Source of the DNA: Escallonia rubra | Taxonomy: Eukaryota > Streptophyta > Magnoliopsida > Escalloniales > Escalloniaceae | Reading direction: 5' to 3' | Assembly: GCA_033065855.1 (NCBI GenBank) | Contig: JAVXUO010000283.1 | Location: 62,001 to 126,000, forward strand | Length of the DNA: 64,000 bases | In this document: one piece after another, positions 11,889-24,621 of the stretch | How positions within the stretch are numbered: position 1 is the first letter of the stretch | How the letters are laid out: every line of letters begins with the position of its first letter | Translations under genes and position numbers: made by a program | The notes under the pieces: model-generated | What the model was told of the DNA's origin: nothing | The model's database searches: none | Seen by the model: only the letters and a program-made list of their open reading frames with translations

Positions 11889-13178
11889 TAAATGCACACA
11901 AGACCCCAAACTTTGGCGTTCTTTACACATAACACCCCAGGGTTTGAATTTTGACCCCCACCACCCCAAATTTTCAATTCTGGTGCACGCAACACCATTT
12001 GACAATTTTTACTCGTTTTGGTGGAATGTCTGTTAGAAGCCAAAGGGCACAAAGGTAACTTCCTCCATAAATCCAACATAGCAGCCACGTCAATTTTGAT
12101 TTTGTAAGGCATATTTGACCGTCGACAGCATTGAGACGGCGCCGAAGGGCACTGTTGCTCCTCACGGTGGTGCGTATCTTGACGGCATGGGTCTGATGGC
12201 GGCACTAAGCTGGATGGTGATGCCGGTCCTTGTCGATGGTGGGTAGGCGACATAGTTGTAAGGCCGTAATCGTGAGGCGACGGTGGCGCCGATTGGAGCC
12301 GTTTATCGTGGTGGTGACGCTTCACTGGAGCTTGCGATAGTGTTGCTCTAGTGCCGTGGTGGAAACGACGGCATCTTGATGGGATGGTGGTGGCCGCTTG
12401 ATTGCGACGGTGTCGATAGCACAGATCTGGAGTGGCTATGCGCGGTGGCGGCGCTTGGCACTGACTCAGTAGCACGGATCTGGAGGAAGGATGGTCGTCC
12501 CTTGGTTGTCGACGACCTCTTACCTGTGGTAGATGGCCTGGCTACGCGCGGTGGTGGCGCTAGGTACTGACCCATGGCCGGCGGCGCTGCCATGGCTTCT
12601 TCATCTTCTCTCTCTGTTTGATTTTTGTGTGAGAGATATACAGAGGGAGAGAGGGGTAAAACTCCAACTTTCGAGTGATGTGGCTGCCAAGAAGGATATT
12701 TTAATGAAGTGTCCATTTTGACCTCAAAATGATAACAGCCGTCCTCGAATTTTGAATTTCAACCGTCAAATGGTGCTGCGTGCACCAAAAATGGAAATTT
12801 GGGGTGGTGGGGGTCAAAATTCAAACCCTGGGGTGTTCCGTGTAAATGACCCCAAAGTATGAGGTTTTTTGTGCATTTAATCCTATTAGCAATCATTCCA
12901 GGTCCGGATAAAGTGAAGGGCCTCACAAAACAAAAAAGCTTTATCACATAATTAAATTAAGTAATACCAAAAATGGTTTACATATGTACAAATTAAAGTT
13001 AAAAAACATGGACCAGTTCGGCTAGGGCCAGCCCTACATTTGGCCGAATTGTTAAAGTGCAAAGTTAATAAGGCTGGGCTGGGCCGGTTTTGAGCTGATC
13101 CATTTGACACCTCTAACATTCCCACCTTAAAACTTCTTCCTTGCTACGGATGAAGATTTTCCGCACTCGATACTGAAC
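11889..13178. repeat. Array unit 8 (1290 bp)
   Basis: Long flank allele. The left TIR is altered (ACACAAGACCCCAAACTTT), and the flank has GGCCGAATTGTT instead of GGCCCAAATGTT. Confidence 0.9.
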
Positions 13179-14448
13179 TAAATGCACATAAAACCCCATA
13201 CTTTGGGGTGATTTACACGGAACACCTTAGGGTATGAATCTTTACCCCCACGACCCCACCTTTCCAGTTCTCGTGCACGCCACACCATTTGACGGTTTTT
13301 ACTCGTTTTGGAGGAATGTCTGTTAGAAGCCAAAGGGCACAAAGGTAACTTCCTCCATAAATCCAACATGGCAGCCACGTCAATTTTGATTTTGTAAGGC
13401 ATATTTGACCGCCGGCAACATTGAGACGGCGCCTAAGGGCACTGCTGCTCCTCGCGGTGGTGCGTATCTTGACAGCATGGGTCTGATGGCGGCAATAAGC
13501 TGGATGGTGATGCCGGTCCTTGTCGATGGTGGGTAGGCGGCATAGTTGTAAGGCCGTAATCGTGAGGCGACGGTGGCGCCGATTGGAGCCGTTTATCGTG
13601 GTGGTGACGCTTTGTCGGAGCTTGCGATAGTGTTGCTCCAGTGCCGTAGTGGAAACGACGGCATCCTGATGGGATGGTGGTGGCCACTTGATTGCGAAGG
13701 TGTCGATAGCACAGATCTGGAGTGGCTATGCGCGGTGGCGGCGCTTGGCACTGACTCGGTAGCACAGATCTGGAGGAAGGATGGTCGTCCCTTGGTTGTC
13801 GACGGCCTCTTACCTGTGGCAGATGGCCTGGCTATGCGCGGTGGCGGTGCTAGGTACTGACCCATGCCGGCGGCGCTGCCATGGCTTCTTCATCTTCTCT
13901 CTCTGTTTGATTTTTGTGTGAGAGATATACAGAGGGAGAGTGGGGTAAGACGCTTACGTTCGGGTGATGTGGCTGCCAACAAGAATATTTTAATGAAGTG
14001 TCCATTTTGACCTCAAAATAATAACAGTCGTCCTCGAATTATGAATTTCAACCGTCAAATGGTGTTGCGTCCACCAAAATTGGAAATTTGGGGTGGTGGG
14101 GGTCAAAATTCACACTCTGGGGTGTTCCGTGTAAATGACCCAAAGTACGAGGTTTTATGTGCATTTAATCCTATTAGCAATCATTCCAGGTCCGGATAAA
14201 GTGAAGGGCCTCAAAAAACAAAAAAGCTTTATCACATAATTAAATTAAGTAATACCAAAAATGGTTTACTTATGTACCTGGACCAGTTCGGCTAGGGCCA
14301 GCCCTACATTTGGCCCAAATGTTAAAGTGCAAAGTTAATAAGGCTGGGCTGGGCCGGTTTTGAGCTGATCCATTTGACACCTCTAACATTCCCACCTTAA
14401 AACTTCTTCCTTGCTACGGATGAAGATTTTCCGCACTCGATACTGAAC
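13179..14448. repeat. Array unit 9 (1270 bp)
   Basis: It shares GGCGGCAATAAGC, AGGCGGCATAG and GCTTTGTCGGAG with unit 15. Its left TIR is the most degenerate in the array (ACACCTTAGGGTATGAATC). Confidence 0.9.
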
Positions 14449-15724
14449 TAAATGCACATAAAACCCCATACTTTGGGGTCATTTACACGGAACACCCCAG
14501 TGTTTGAATTTTGACCCCCACCACCCCAAATTTCCAATTTTGGTGCACGCAGCACCATTTGACAGTTTTTACTCGTTTTGGTGGAATGTCTGTTAGAAGC
14601 CAAAGGGCACAAAGGTAACTTACTCCATAAATCCAACATGGCAGCCACGTCAATTTTGATTTTGTAAGGCATATTTGACCGCCGGCAACATTGAGACGGC
14701 GCCTAAGGGCACTGCTGCTCCTCGCGGTGGTGCGTATCTTGACGGCATGGGTCTGATGGCGGCACTAAGCTGGATGGTGATGCCGGTCCTTGTCGATGGT
14801 GGGTAGGCGACATAGTTGTAAGGCCGTAATCGTGAGGCGACGGTGGCGCCGATTGGAGCCGTTTATCGTGGTGGTGACGCTTCGCCGGAGCTTGCGATAG
14901 TGTTGCTCTAGTGCCGTGGTGGAAACGACGGCATCTTGATGGGATGGTGGTGGCCGCTTGATTGCGACGGTGTCGATAGCACAGATCTGGAGTGGCTATG
15001 CGCGGTGGCGGCGCTTGGCACTGACTCAGAAGCACGGATCTGGAGGAAGGAGGGTCGTCCCTTGGTTGTCGACGACCGCCTACCTGTGGTAGATGGCCTG
15101 GCTAGGCGCGGTGGCGGCGCTAGGTACTGACCCATGGCCGGCGGCGCTGCCATGGCTTCTTCATCTGCGGTCTCCCTCTGTTTGATTTTTGTGTGAGAGA
15201 GATACAGAGGGAGAGAGGGGTAAAACTCCAACTTTCGGGTGATGTGGCTGCCAACAAGGATATTTAATGAAGTGTCCATTTTGACCTCAAAATTATAACA
15301 GCCGTCCTCGAATTTTGAATTTCAACCGTCAAATGGTGCTGCGTGCACCAAAAATGGAACGTTGGGGTGGTGGGGGGCAAAAGACAAACCCTGGGGTGTT
15401 ACGTGTAAATGACCCCAAAGTATGAGGTTTTTTGTGCATTTAATCCTATTAGCAATCATTCCAGGTCCGGATAAAGTGAAGGGCCTCACAAAACAAAAAA
15501 GCTTTATCACATAATTAAATTAAGTAATACCAAAAATGGTTTACATATGTACCTGGACCAGTTCGGCTAGGGCCAGCCCTACATTTGGCCGAATTGTTAA
15601 AGTGCAAAGTTAATAAGGCTGGGCTGGGCCGGTTTTGAGCTGATCCATTTGACACCTCTAACATTCCCACCTTAAAACTTCTTCCTTGCTACGGATGAAG
15701 ATTTTCCGCACTCGATACTGAACT
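14449..15724. repeat. Array unit 10 (1276 bp)
   Basis: A standard unit with the short flank allele and several private changes in the right half (GAACGTTGGGGTGG). Confidence 0.9.
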
Positions 15725-16985
15725 AAATGCACACAAAACCCCATACTTTGGGTCATTTACACGGAACACCCCAGGGTTTGAATTTTGATCCCCACCACCC
15801 CAAATTTTCAATTCTGGTGCACGCAACACCATTTGACGGTTTTTACTCGTTTTGGTGGAATGTTTGTTAGAAGCCAAAGCGCACAAAGGTAACTTTCTCC
15901 GTAAATCCAACATGGCAGCCACGTCAATTTTGATTTGGTAAGTCATATTTGACCGCCGGGAACGGTGAGACGGCGCCTCAGGGCACTGCTGCTCCTCGTG
16001 GTGGTGCGTATCTTGACGGCATGGGTCTGATGGCGGCACTAAGCTGGATGGTGATGCCGGTCCTTGTCGATGGTGGGTAGGCGACATAGTTGTAAGGCCG
16101 TAATCGTGAGGCGCCGATTGGAGCCGTTTATCGTGTTGGTGACGCTTCGCCGGAGCTTGCGATAGTGTTGCTCTAGTGCCGTGGTGGAAACGACGGCATC
16201 TTGATGGGATGGTGGTGGCCGCTTGATTGCGACGGTGTCGATAGCACAGATCTGGAGTGGCTATGCGCGGTGGCGGCGCTTGGCACTGACTCAGTAGCAC
16301 GGATCTGGAGGAAGGATGGTCGTCCCTTGGTTGTCGACGACCTCTTACCTGTGGTAGATGGCCTGGCTACGCGCGGTGGTGGCGCTAGGTACTGACCCAT
16401 GGCCGGCGGCGCTGCCATGGCTTCTTCATCTTCTCTCTCTGTTTGATTTTTGTGTGAGAGATATACAGAGGGAGAGAGGGGTAAAACTCCAACGTTCGGG
16501 TGATGTGGCTGCCAACAAGAATATTTTAATGAAGTGTCCATTTTGACCTCAAAATAATAACAGTCGTCCTCGAATTTTGAATTTCAACCGTCAAATGGTG
16601 CTGCGTGCAACAAAATTAGAAATTTGGGGTGGTGGGGGTCAAAATTCAAACACTAGGGTGTTCCATGTAAATAACCCCAAAGTACGGGATTTTATGTGCA
16701 TTTAATCCTATTAGCAATCATTCCACGTCAGGATAAAGTGAAGGGCCTCACAAAACAAAAAAGCTTTATCACATAATTAAATTAAGTAATACCAAAAATG
16801 GTTTACATATGTACCTGGACCAGTTCGGCTAGGGCCAGCCCTACATTTGGCCCAAATGTTAAAGTGCAAAGTTAATAAGGCTGGGCTGGGCCGGTTTTGA
16901 GCTGATCCATTTGACACCTCTAACATTCCCACCTTAAAACTTCTTCCTTGCTACGGATGAAGATTTTCCGCACTCGATACTGAAC
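15725..16985. repeat. Array unit 11 (1261 bp)
   Basis: The shortest unit. It has the same 9-bp deletion and GTGTTGG variant as unit 2, combined with the right-TIR variant of units 5 and 15, so it is a mosaic of two lineages. Confidence 0.9.
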
Positions 16986-18255
16986 TAAATGCACATAAAA
17001 CCCCATACTTTGAGGTCATTTACACGAAACACCACAGGGTTTGAATTTTGACCCCCACCACTCCAAATTTTCAATTTTGGTGCACGCAACACCATTTCAC
17101 GGTTTTTACTTGTTTTGGTGGAATGTCTGTTAGAAGCCAAAGGGCACAAAGGTGACTTCCTCCATAAATCCAACATGGCAGCCACGTCAATGTTGATTTT
17201 GTAAGGCATATTTGACCGCTGGCAACATTGAGACGGCGCCGAAGGGCACTGATGCTCCTCGCGGTGGTGCGTATCTTGACGGCATGTGTCTGATTGCGGC
17301 ACTAAGCTGGATGGTGATGCCGGTCCTTGTCGATGGTGGGTAGGCGACATAGTTGTAAGGCCGTAATCGTGAGGCGACGGTGGCGCCGATTGGAGCCGTT
17401 TATCGTGGTGGCGACGCTTCGTCGGAGCTTGCGATAGTGTTGCTCCAGTGCCGTGGTGGAAACGACGGCCTCTTGATGGGATGGTGTTGGCCGCTTGATC
17501 TCGACGGTGTCAGTAGCACAGATCTGGACTGGCTTTGCACGGTGGCGGCGCTAGGTATTGGCTCGGTAGCACAGATCTGGAGGAAGGATGGTCGTCCCTT
17601 GGTTGTCGAGGCCTCGTACCTATGGTAGATGACCTAGCTATGCGCGGTGGTGGCGCTAGGTACTGACCCATGGCCGGCGGCGCTGCCATGGCTTCTTCAT
17701 CTTCTTTCTCTGCTTGATTTTTGTGTGAGAGAGATACAGAGGGAAAGAGGGGTAAAACTCCAACTTTCGGGTGATGTGGCTGCCAACAAGGATATTTTAA
17801 TGAAGTGTCCATTTTGACCTCAAAATTATAACAGCCGTCCTCGAATTTTGAATTTCAACCGTCAAATGGTGCTGCGTGCACCAAAATTGGAAATTTGGGG
17901 TGGTGGGGGTCAAAATTCAACCCTGGGGTGTTCCGTGTAAATGACCCCAAAGTATGGGGTTTTATGTGCATTTAATCCTATTAGCAATCATTCCACGTCA
18001 GGATAAAGTGAAGGGCCTCACAAAACAAAAAAGCTTTATCACATAATTAAATTAAGTAATACCAAAAATGGTTTACATATGTACCTGGACCAGTTCGGCT
18101 AGGGCCAGCCCTACATTTGGCCGAATTGTTAAAGTGCAAAGTTAATAAGGCTGGGCTGGGCCGGTTTTGAGCTGATCCATTTGACACCTCTAACATTCCC
18201 ACCTTAAAACTTCTTCCTTGCTACGGATGAAGATTTTCCGCACTCGATACTGAAC
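16986..18255. repeat. Array unit 12 (1270 bp)
   Basis: Its left half matches the unit 5 variant block. Its middle (GGTGTTGGCCGCTTGATC, GTCAGTAGCAC) is closer to unit 1. Confidence 0.9.
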
Positions 18256-19535
18256 TAAATGCACATAAAACCCCATACTTTGGTGGCAGTTACCCGCAAC
18301 ACCGCAGGCTTTGAATTTTGACCCCCACCACCCCAAATTTTCAATTCTGGTGCACGCAACACCATTTGACGGTTTTTACTCGTTTTGGTGGAATGTTTGT
18401 TAGAAGCCAAAGGGCACAAAGGTAACTTTCTCCGTAAATCCAACATGGCAGCCACGTCAATTTTGATTTTGTAAGGCATATTTGACCGCCGGCAGCATTG
18501 AGACGGCGCCGAAGGGCACTGCTGCTCCTCGCGGTGGTGCGTATCTTGACGGCATGGGTCTGATGGCGGCACTAAGCTGGATGGTGATGCCGGTCCTTGT
18601 CGATGGTGGGTAGGCGACATAGTTGTAAGGCCGTAATCGTGAGGCGACGGTGGCGCCGATTGGAGCCGTTTATCGTGGTGGTGACGCTTCGCCGGAGCTT
18701 GCGATAGTGTTGCTCTAGTGCCGTGGTGGGAACGACGGCATCTTGATGGGATGGTGGTGGCCGCTTGATTGCGACGGTGTCGATAGCACAGATCTGGAGT
18801 GGCTATGCGCGGTGGCGGCGCTTGGCACTGACTCAGAAGCACGGATCTGGAGGAAGGATAGCCGTCCCTTGGTTGTCGACGGCCTCTTACCTGTGGTAGA
18901 TGGCCTGGCTATGCGCGGTGGTGGCGCTAGATACTGACCCATGGCCGGCGGCGCTGCCATGGCTTCTTCATCTTCTTTCTCTGTTTGATTTTTGTGTGAG
19001 AGAGATACCGAGGGAGAGAGGGGTAAAACTCCAACTCTTGGGTGATGTGGCTGCCAACAAGGATATTTTAATGAAGTGTCCATTTTGACCTCAAAATTTA
19101 CTCGAATTTTGAATTTCACCCGTCAAATGGTGCTGCGTGCAGCAAAATTGGAAATTTGGGGTGGTGGGGGTCAAAATTCAAACCCTGGAGTGTTCCGTGT
19201 AAATGACCCCAAAGTATGTGGTTTTATGTGCATTTAATCCTATTAGCAATCATTCCAGGTCCGGATAAAGTGAAGGGCCTCACAAAACAAAAAAGCTTTA
19301 TCACATAATTAAATTAAGTAATACCAAAAATGGTTTACATATGTACAAATTAAAGTTAAAAAACATGGACCAGTTCGGCTAGGGCCAACCCTACATTTGG
19401 CCCAAATGTTAAAGTGCAAAGTTAATAAGGCTGGGCTGGGCCGGTTTTGAGCTGATCCATTTGACACCTCTAACATTCCCACCTTAAAACTTCTTCCTTG
19501 CTACGGATGAAGATTTTCCGCACTCGATACTGAAC
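18256..19535. repeat. Array unit 13 (1280 bp)
   Basis: Long flank allele. A small deletion after the CCATTTTGACCTCAAAATT stretch near 19095 removes the GCCGTC segment. Confidence 0.9.
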
Positions 19536-20807
19536 TAAATGCACATAAAACCCCATACTTTGGGGTCATTTACACGGAACACCCCAGGGTTTGAATTTTG
19601 ACCCCCACCACCCCAAATTTCCAATTTTGGTGCACGCAACACCATTTGATGGTTTTTACTCGTTTTGGTGGAATGTTTGTTAGAAGCCAAAGCGCACAAA
19701 GGTAACTTTCTCCGTAAATCCAACATGGCAGCCACGTCAATTTTGATTTTGTAAGGCATATTTGACCGCCGGCAGCATTGAGACGGCGCCGAAGGGCACT
19801 GCTGCTCCTCGCGGTGGTGCGTATCTTGACGGCATGGGTTTGACGGCGGCACTAAGCTCGATGGTGATGCCGGTCCTTGTCGATGGTGGGTAGGCGACAT
19901 AGTTGTAAGGCCGTAATCGTGAGGCGACGGTGGCGCCGATTGTAGCCGTTTATCGTGGTGGTGACGCTTCACTGGAGCTTGCGATAGTGTTGCTCTAGTG
20001 CCGTGGTGGAAACGACGGCATCTTGATGGGATGGTGGTGGCCGCTTGATTGCGACGGTGTCGATAGCACAGATCTGGAGTGGCTATGCGCGGTGGCGGCG
20101 CTTGGCACTGACTCAGAAGCACGGATCTGGAGGAAGGATGGTCGTCCCTTGGTTGTCGACGACCTCTTACCTATGGTAGATGGCCTGGCTATGCGCGGTG
20201 GTGACGCTAGGTACTGACCCATGGCCGGCGGCGCTGCCATGGCTTCTTCATCTTCTCTCTCTGTTTGATTTTTGTGTGAGAGAGATACAGAGGGAGAGAG
20301 GGGTAAAACTCTAACTTTCGGGTGATGTGGCTGCCAACAAGGATATTTTAATGAAGTGTCCATTTTGACCTCAAAATAATAACAGTCGTCCTCGAATTAT
20401 GAATTTCAACCGTCAAATGGTGCTGCGTGCAACAAAATTAGAAATTTGGGGTAGTGGGGGTCAAAATTCAAACCCTGGGGTGTTCCGTGTAAATGACCCC
20501 AAAGTATGGGGTTTTATGTGCATTTAATCCTATTAGCAATCATTCCAGGTCCGGATAAAGTGAAGGGCCTCACAAAACAAAAAAGCTTTATCACATAATT
20601 AAATTAAGTAATACCAAAAATGGTTTACATATGTACCTGGACCAGTTCGGCTAGGGCCAGCCCTACATTTGGCCCAAATGTTAAAGTGCAAAGTTAATAA
20701 GGCTGGGCTGGGCCGGTTTTGAGCTGATCCATTTGACACCTCTAACATTCCCACCTTAAAACTTCTTCCTTGCTACGGATGAAGATTTTCCGCACTCGAT
20801 ACTGAAC
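19536..20807. repeat. Array unit 14 (1272 bp)
   Basis: Short flank allele. It shares the GGTTTGACGGCGG and AAGCTCGATGG variants with unit 6. Confidence 0.9.
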
Positions 20808-22078
20808 TAAGTGCACATAAAACCCCATACTTTGGGGTCATTTACACGGAACACTCTAGGGTTTGAATTTGACCCCCACCACCCCAAATTTCCAATTTTG
20901 GTGCACACAGCACCATTTGACGGTTTTTACTCGTTTTGGTAGACTGTCTGTTAGAAGCCAAAGGGCACAAAGGTAACTTCCTCCATAAATCCAACATGGC
21001 AGCCACGTCAATTTTGATTTTGTAAGGCATATTTGACCGCCGGCAACATTGAGACGGCGCCTAAGGGCACTGCTGCTCCTCGCGGTGGTGCGTATCTTGA
21101 CGGCATGGGTCTGATGGCGGCAATAAGCTGGATGGTGATGCCGGTCCTTGTCGATGGTGGGTAGGCGGCATAGTTGTAAGGCCGTAATCGTGAGGCGACG
21201 GTGGCGCCGATTGGAGCCGTTTATCGTGGTGGTGACGCTTTGTCGGAGCTTGCGATAGTGTTGCTCCAGTGCCGTGGTGGAAACGACGGCAGCTTGAGGG
21301 GATGGTGGTGGCCACTTGAGTGCGAAGGTGTCGATAGCACAGATCTGGAGTGGCTATGCGCGGTGGCGGCGCTTGGCACTGACTCAGTAGCACAGATCTG
21401 GAGGAAGGATGGTCGTCCCTTGGTTGTCGACGACCTCTTACCTGTGGTAGATGGCCTGGCTATGCGCGGTGGCGGCGCTAGGTACTGACCCATGGCCGGC
21501 GGCGCTGCCATGGCTTCTTCATCTTCTTTCTCTGTTTGATTTTTGTGTGAGAGATATACAGAGGGAGAGAGGGGTAAAACTCTAACTTTCGAGTGATGTG
21601 GGTGCCAACAAGGATATTTTAATGAAGTGTCCATTTTGACCTCAAAATAATAACAGTCGTCCTCGAATTTTGAATTTCAACCGTCAAATGGTGCTGCGTG
21701 CAACAAAATTAGAAATTTGGGGTGGTGGGGGTCAAAATTCAAACACTAGGGTGTTCCATGTAAATAACCCCAAAGTACGGGATTTTATGTGCATTTAATC
21801 CTATTAGCAATCATTCCAGGTCCGGATAAAGTGAAGGGCCTCACAAAACAAAAAAGCTTTATCACATAATTAAATTAAGTAATACCAAAAATGGTTTACA
21901 TATGTACCTGGACCAGTTCGGCTTGGGCCAGCCCTACATTTGGCCGAATTGTTAAAGTGCAAAGTTAATAAGGCTGGGCTGGGCCGGTTTTGAGCTGATC
22001 CATTTGACACCTCTAACATTCCCACCTTAAAACTTCTTCCTTGCTACGGTTAAAGATTTGCCGCACTCGATACTGAAC
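20808..22078. repeat. Array unit 15 (1271 bp)
   Basis: Its interior matches unit 9 variants. It starts TAAGTGCAC and has the ACACTAGGGTGTTCCATG right TIR. Confidence 0.9.
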
Positions 22079-23350
22079 TAAATGCACAGAAAACCCCATA
22101 CTTTAGGGTCATTTACACGGAACACCCCAGGGTTTGAATTTTGACCCCCACCACCCCAAATTTTTAATTTTGGTGCACGCAGCACCATTTGACGGTTTTT
22201 ACTCGTTTTGGTGGAATGTCTGTTAGAAGCCAAAGGGCACAAAGGTAACTTTCTTCGTAAATCCAACATGGCAGCCACGTCAATTTTGATTTTGTAAGGC
22301 ATATTTGACCGCCGGCAACATTGAGACGGCGCCTAAGGGCACTGCTGCTCCTCGCGGTGGTGCGTATCTTGACGGCATGGGTCTGATGGCGGCACTAAGC
22401 TGGATGGTGATGCCGGTCCTTGTCGATGGTGGGTAGGCGACATAGTTGTAAGGTCGTAATCGTGAGGCGACGGTGGCGCCGATTGGAGCCGTTTATCGTG
22501 GTGGTGACGCTTCGCCGGAGCTTGCGATAGTGTTGCTCTAGTGCCGTGGTGGAAACGACGGCATCTTGATGGGATGGTGGTGGCCGCTTGATTGCGACGG
22601 TGTCGATAGCACAGATCTGGAGTGGCTATGCGCGGTGGCGGCGCTTGGCACTGACTCAGAAGCACGGATCTGGAGGAAGGATGGTCGTCCCTTGGTTGTC
22701 GACGACCTCTTACCTATGGTAGATGGCCTGGCTACGCGCGGTGGTGGCGCTAGGTACTGACCCATGGCCGGCGGCGCTGCCATGGCTTCTTCATCTTCTC
22801 TCTCTGTTTGATTTTTGTGTGAGAGATATACAGAGGGAGAGAGGGGTAAAACTTCAACTTTCGAGTGATGTGGCGGCCAACAAGTATATTGTAATGAGGG
22901 GTCCATTTTGACCGCAAAATTATAACAGCCGTCCTCGAATTTTGAATTTCAACCGTCAAATGGTGCTGCGTGCACCAAAACTAGAAATTTGGGGTGGTGG
23001 GGGTCAAGAGTCAAGCCCTGGGGTGGTCCGTGGAAGTGACCCCAAAGTATGGGGTTTTATGTGCATTTAATCCTATTAGCAATCATTCCAGGTCCGGATA
23101 AAGTGAAGGGCCTCACAAAACAAAAAAGCTTTATCACATAATTAAATTAAATAATAACAAAAATGGTTTACATATGTACCTGGACCAGTTCGGCTTGGGC
23201 CAGCCCTACATTTGGCCCAAATGTTAAAGTGCAAAGTTAATAAGGCTGAGCTGGGCCGGTTTTGAGCTGATCCATTTGACACCTCTAACATTCCCACCTT
23301 AAAACTTCTTCCTTGCTACGGATGAAGATTTGCCGCACTCGATACTGAAC
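22079..23350. repeat. Array unit 16 (1272 bp)
   Basis: A standard unit with clustered private changes in the right TIR near 23010-23040 (GGGTGGTCCGTGGAAGTG). Confidence 0.9.
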
Positions 23351-24621
23351 TAAATGCACATAAAACCCCATACTTTGGGGTCATTTACACGGAACACCCC
23401 AGGGTTTGAATTTTGACCCCCACCACCCCAAATTTTCAATTCTGGTGCACGCAACACCATTTGACGGTTTTTACTCGTTTTGGTGGAATGTTTGTTAGAA
23501 GCCAAAGGGCACAAAGGTAACTTTCTCCGTAAATCCAACATGGCAGCCACGTCAATTTTGATTTTGTAAGGCATATTTGACCGCCGGCAGCATTGAGACG
23601 GCGCCAAAGGGCACTGCTGCTCCTCGCGGTGGTGCCTATCTTGACGGCATAGGTTGGACGGCGGCACTAAGCTGGATGGTGATGCCGGTCCTTGTCGATG
23701 GTGGGTAGGCGACATAGTTGTAAGGCCGTAATCGTGAGGCGACGGTGGCGCCGATTGAGCCGTTTATCGTGGTGGTGACGCTTCGCCGGAGCTTGCGATA
23801 GTGTTGCTCTAGTGCCGTGGTGGAAACGACGGCATCTTGATGGGATGGTGGTGGCCGCTTGATTGCGACGGTGTCGATAGCACAGATCTGGAGTGGCTAT
23901 GCGCGGTGGCGGCGCTTGGCACTGACTCAGTAGCACGGATCTGGAGGAAGGATGGTCGTCCCTTGGTTGTCGACGACCTCTTACCTGTGGTAGATGGCCT
24001 GGCTACGCGCGGTGGTGGCGCTAGGTACTGACCCATGGCCGGCGGCGCTGCCATGGCTTCTTCATCTTCTCTCTCTGTTTGATTTTTGTGTGAGAGATAT
24101 ACAGAAGGAGAGAGGGGTAAAACTCCAACTTTCGAGTGATGTGGCTGCCAATAAGGATATTTTAATGAAGTGTCCATTTTGACCTCAAAATTATAACAGC
24201 CGTCCTCGAATTTTGAATTTCAACCGTCAAATGGTGCTGCGTGCACCAAAACTAGAAATTTGGGGTGGTGGGGGTCAAAATTCAAACCCTGGGGTGTTCC
24301 GTGTAAATGACCCCAAAGTATGGGGTTTTATGTGCATTTAATCCTATTAGCAATCATTCCAGGTCCGGATAAAGTGAAGGGCCTCACAAAACAAAAAAGC
24401 TTTATCACATAATTAAATTAAGTAATACCAAAAATGGTTTACATATGTACCTGGACCAGTTCGGCTTGGGCCAGCCCTACATTTGGCCCAAATGTTAAAG
24501 TGCAAAGTTAATAAGGCTGGGCTGGGCCGGTTTTGAGCTGATCCATTTGACACCTCTAACATTCCCACCTTAAAACTTCTTCCTTGCTACGGTTGAAGAT
24601 TTGCCGCACTCGATACTGAAC
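23351..24621. repeat. Array unit 17 (1271 bp)
   Basis: A standard unit with the variants GCATAGGTTGGACGG and CCGATTGAGCCG. Confidence 0.9.
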